The notes beneath the pieces were generated by a model. It worked only from the letters and a program-made list of their open reading frames with translations. It searched no databases and was not told where the DNA came from. A program made the translations under genes and the position numbers. Shown piece after piece: positions 4,650 to 6,887 of a stretch of 6,887 nucleotides of DNA (its first letter is position 1; the number at the start of each line of letters is the position of its first letter). The DNA is from Armatimonadota bacterium (GTDB lineage: Bacteria > Armatimonadota > Zipacnadia > Zipacnadales > UBA11051), in contig JAUWOG010000126.1 of the NCBI GenBank assembly GCA_030612305.1, positions 1-6,887 on the forward strand. Reading direction: 5' to 3'.

Positions 4650-6758
4650 GTGATAACGGGACTTGTCGCGGTATCGGCTGCCAGCCCGACTCTTCTCGTC
4701 GCGAATAGTCACAACCAAGAGGCGCAGCATAATATCATAGATCCCAACACCCCCGATGAACACGCCCAGGACGCCCCCCCGGACCCGCAACACGATCGGG
4801 ACGAGCAGGGGAGTCACGTGGCTCCGCGCTCGGAGGTGCAGCCGGCCGGTGACGATACACCCGCCCAACCGGCCACACCGGGCCCGCCAGCCACAGGCGG
4901 CCTTGATGCTTACCTTGCGGCAAGCACCGATGCCGCGTTGGAGGCAGACCCCTCCAATGAAGAGTTGTCCGGACCCACCGACATCCCCCCATCATCCCCA
5001 CAGCGACGCAAACCTCCCGCCGCGCTGACTCTCGTGCTCCTCGCCGTGTTGGTGTTCGTCATCCTGCTGTCGGTGCTGGCGGGCGTAAAGCTGAACGATG
5101 ACAGGAAGCAGATCGCCGCGGCAATGAGCGAGACATTGCGGGTGCTGGAGGCGGGGGGAGTGGCTGGCGCGACGAGGCCGCAGCTAGTGGCGTTGCGAAA
5201 CGCTCTCGACGCAGGTCGCTACAGCGAAGTCAAGGGGCTTGTGGCCGACATGCTCGACAAAGCCGCGACAGAGAGGCCGGAGCGGCCCGGACTCGGGGAT
5301 GCCAACCTCGCTGATGGCCCTGTCGGCGGCAGGTTGCCCCCTGAGGCCTACGCGGAGTTCTCCGACGACGAGGCAGCATACTTCAGGCAGCACGAGGACC
5401 TGCTGGTGGCTTTCCTGAAACAGTGCAACATCGCGCGGGAGCTGCGCGACAGTGGCGTGGATGTGGACGATCTCCGTGCGGTTCGGGACGGGATAAAGGA
5501 GGCGGCACGGCTCGGCCAGCACGACAAGGTTGAGACGCTCCTGGCGAACATGACCCGCATGACCCGGCAGAAAGGAGCAGGCGCGCCGCCCGAGATCCCC
5601 GAGGACTTGCGGCCGCTGATAGAGCAGTTCCACAAGGCCGCACAGGAGGCGCACCGTCAGGGACGGAATGTGCAGCCGGCCCTCGAGATGCTCAAGCGCG
5701 CCGAAATCCTCGCTGAAGAAGGCAAGATGGAGCAGTCCAAGTCGGTCATCAGGAGAGCGATGGCAGCGGCCCGCAACGCCACGAGGATGAGCAGGCCAGC
5801 CCGGGGCGGGAGAAGGCCGGGGATACTGCGAGCGCCGGGCGAACGCAGAGCGCCCAGGGCACCACAGGGGGACGGCGGAATCGCCAACATCTTGCTGCAG
5901 GGCCTGATGGGGATGATCTCGACCGAAGAACTTGACCTGACTCTCGCGTATCAGAAGATTGACAACGCGATGGTCGCTGTGCGAGAGAAGAACGCCGAAC
6001 AGATCAAGGAGATACTCGACGGCGCTCTGGACCATTTCTCGGTCATCGGCAAACGGCGCCAGGAGTTCTCGATGATGATGAACGAGATCATGGCCCGGAG
6101 GCGCGCCGCCATGCAGAGCCCTGGTGTCCGCGGCCAAGGCGAAGTGACCAGGGGACCCGCGCGGGGCGACAGGCCTGCTGCGGGCCAGGGAAGACCCGAA
6201 GGCTTCAGGCCGATGCCTGCGGAGCGCGAGGAAGCGATGCGCCAGGCGATGGCAAACGAGATAGTGGATGTCCTCGAGCGCGCCCATGGCCTCACCGGGG
6301 AGCAGTTTGAGAAGCGCAAGCAAGCCATCGCCGACCAGGTCATGGAGCTTCTCAGGCCGAGAGCTCGACCCGGAGGAGCGGCTGACCCGTCACAACTCGA
6401 TGGCATAACCCTTGATGGCGAGCGCGAGAAGGCCCCGCCGGTGCCCGGCTATGAAAGCGAACAGGAGCAGGCCGCCGCCGAACAGCGCATCCGTGACAAG
6501 CTGCAGAGCGCACAGCAGCCCTTGAATGAGCTGCGCGAAGCCACGGAGAACGAGGAGCTGGTGGCCGAACTCGAAGAGCTCTTCAGTGCAGTGCGGGATG
6601 CCCTGTATGCGGGCAACTACATGGAGGCCGAGAAGCTCACCAACGAGGGGCTGACGAAGCTGGGCGTCACCGTCGAAAACCCCGGCCCGGTCGGCGAGAC
6701 ACAACCCGACGAGAAGACTGACACGGAAAGCGAAAAGCCCGACCAGCCCACGAACTGA
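4650..6758 (+). CDS. Large single-pass membrane protein with about five helical repeats and disordered linkers
   Basis: I do not recognise this family. The 702-residue frame has a Pro/Asp/Gln-rich N-terminus (31-117), a basic RRK (119-121), one membrane helix (125-146), then a long, probably extracytoplasmic part. That part holds about five related helix-turn-helix units centred on a turn like GRYSEVKGL: residues 179-205 (DAGRYSEVKGLVADML), 275-305 (RLGQHDKVETLLANM), 344-374 (EEGKMEQSKSVIRRAM), 434-463 (REKNAEQIKEILDGAL) and 638-672 (YAGNYMEAEKLTNEGL). R/G/P-rich, probably disordered linkers (381-409, 482-523) separate them, and the C-tail is acidic. There is no signal peptide or lipobox. The start is unsettled: GTG 4650 gives the longest frame, but GTG 4818 has a better ribosome site (AGGGGAG) and would give 646 residues; codon pattern looks coding from about 4740. 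It follows the lipoprotein gene on the same strand. The repeats suggest protein-protein scaffolding, an inference only. Confidence 0.85.
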   Translation: MITGLVAVSAASPTLLVANSHNQEAQHNIIDPNTPDEHAQDAPPDPQHDRDEQGSHVAPRSEVQPAGDDTPAQPATPGPPATGGLDAYLAASTDAALEADPSNEELSGPTDIPPSSPQRRKPPAALTLVLLAVLVFVILLSVLAGVKLNDDRKQIAAAMSETLRVLEAGGVAGATRPQLVALRNALDAGRYSEVKGLVADMLDKAATERPERPGLGDANLADGPVGGRLPPEAYAEFSDDEAAYFRQHEDLLVAFLKQCNIARELRDSGVDVDDLRAVRDGIKEAARLGQHDKVETLLANMTRMTRQKGAGAPPEIPEDLRPLIEQFHKAAQEAHRQGRNVQPALEMLKRAEILAEEGKMEQSKSVIRRAMAAARNATRMSRPARGGRRPGILRAPGERRAPRAPQGDGGIANILLQGLMGMISTEELDLTLAYQKIDNAMVAVREKNAEQIKEILDGALDHFSVIGKRRQEFSMMMNEIMARRRAAMQSPGVRGQGEVTRGPARGDRPAAGQGRPEGFRPMPAEREEAMRQAMANEIVDVLERAHGLTGEQFEKRKQAIADQVMELLRPRARPGGAADPSQLDGITLDGEREKAPPVPGYESEQEQAAAEQRIRDKLQSAQQPLNELREATENEELVAELEELFSAVRDALYAGNYMEAEKLTNEGLTKLGVTVENPGPVGETQPDEKTDTESEKPDQPTN
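4706..4735 (+). promoter_or_regulatory. Possible sigma70-type promoter ahead of the repeat-protein gene
   Basis: TAGTCA (4706-4711, four of six matches to the -35 consensus) and TAATAT (4730-4735, close to TATAAT) are 18 nt apart in an unusually A/T-rich patch of this high-G+C sequence. It would make sense only if translation starts at GTG 4818, leaving a leader of roughly 75 nt. Weak prediction. Confidence 0.3.
4807..4820 (+). promoter_or_regulatory. Ribosome binding site for alternative start GTG 4818
   Basis: AGGGGAG (4807-4813) stands 4 nt before the in-frame GTG at 4818 (codon 57 of the longest frame). It is a much better site than the lone AGG (4643-4645) before GTG 4650, which is also buried in a hairpin. 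This competes with the coding-like composition seen upstream to about 4740. Confidence 0.5.
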
Positions 6759-6782
6759 CCGCTCAGATGCGATACACGACAA

Positions 6783-6819
6783 GCGATTGGCTCCGCTGCC
6801 GGCGGGGCCAATTGCATTT
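6783..6819 (+). terminator. Probable rho-independent terminator with a weak T-tract
   Basis: Starting 24 nt after the last stop, a 14-bp stem is formed by 6783-6796 (GCGATTGGCTCCGC) and 6802-6815 (GCGGGGCCAATTGC), with loop TGCCG and two G-U pairs. It is followed by ATTT only. Position and stem strength suit a terminator of this unit; the poor T-tract suggests factor assistance or an mRNA-end hairpin. The remaining 6820-6887 contains no gene I can support. Confidence 0.65.
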
Positions 6820-6887
6820 CCGGGCGAGCCATCTTCTCACGGATGCAGGATTGCTGCGCAGTGGCGGCTAACCTGACGCATGCGTTG

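Noticed and set aside
5550..5567. Tandem 9-mer ATGACCCGC/ATGACCCGG encoding MTRMTR
   Set aside because: Only two copies within a coding region; likely a small local duplication with no further meaning.
5184..6323. 379-codon open frame on the minus strand
   Set aside because: It lies wholly antisense to the repeat-rich membrane protein, whose codon pattern and repeats are convincing. The antisense product shows no recognisable motif and such frames are expected in high-G+C DNA.
1..6887. Mobile element, phage, toxin-antitoxin or CRISPR content
   Set aside because: No transposase, integrase, terminal inverted repeats, small toxin pair or regularly spaced repeats were found on either strand.

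Overview
This window is a compact, high-G+C, plus-strand gene cluster that appears to concern the cell envelope. It contains one truncated and five complete protein-coding genes. I see no rRNA, tRNA, CRISPR array, transposase or phage gene. A LolA/LppX-like exported protein and a lipobox-bearing lipoprotein suggest a diderm bacterium. The strong G+C bias at third codon positions and the three GTG starts inside the tight cluster suit a high-G+C lineage. The protein set resembles what is found in poorly cultivated phyla such as Armatimonadota or Planctomycetota-like groups, but the sequence alone does not fix a phylum.

Layout: (1) 2-481, C-terminal part of an ABC transporter ATPase; (2) 478-1311, its ABC-2-type permease; (3) 1305-1976, an exported LolA/LppX/RseB-fold protein; (4) 1978-2829, a single-pass membrane protein whose cytoplasmic part looks like a decayed ECF sigma factor; (5) 2826-4544, a lipoprotein with BamD/YbgF-like TPR repeats, a papain-like C39/BtrH-type domain that seems to lack its catalytic Cys and His, and a helical C-terminus. 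These five genes overlap by 4, 7 and 4 nt or are separated by a single nt (genes 3/4), so they almost certainly form one translationally coupled operon. (6) After a gap holding two hairpins and a possible promoter, 4650-6758 encodes a long single-pass membrane protein with a proline-rich N-terminus and about five copies of a helical repeat separated by R/G/P-rich linkers. A long GC-rich hairpin (6783-6815) closes the unit; 6816-6887 holds no recognisable gene.

How the genes may work together (inference): the ABC pair moves a substrate across the inner membrane, and the LolA-like protein handles a hydrophobic ligand or lipoprotein in the periplasm. The sigma-like membrane protein could transmit envelope status by protein-protein contact rather than DNA binding. 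The TPR lipoprotein and the repeat-rich membrane protein look like scaffolds. The most unusual points are two 'dead' domains in adjacent genes (a sigma-like domain tethered to the membrane and a peptidase-like domain without catalytic residues) and the repeat protein downstream. This could be an undescribed envelope module, but function cannot be proven from one window.
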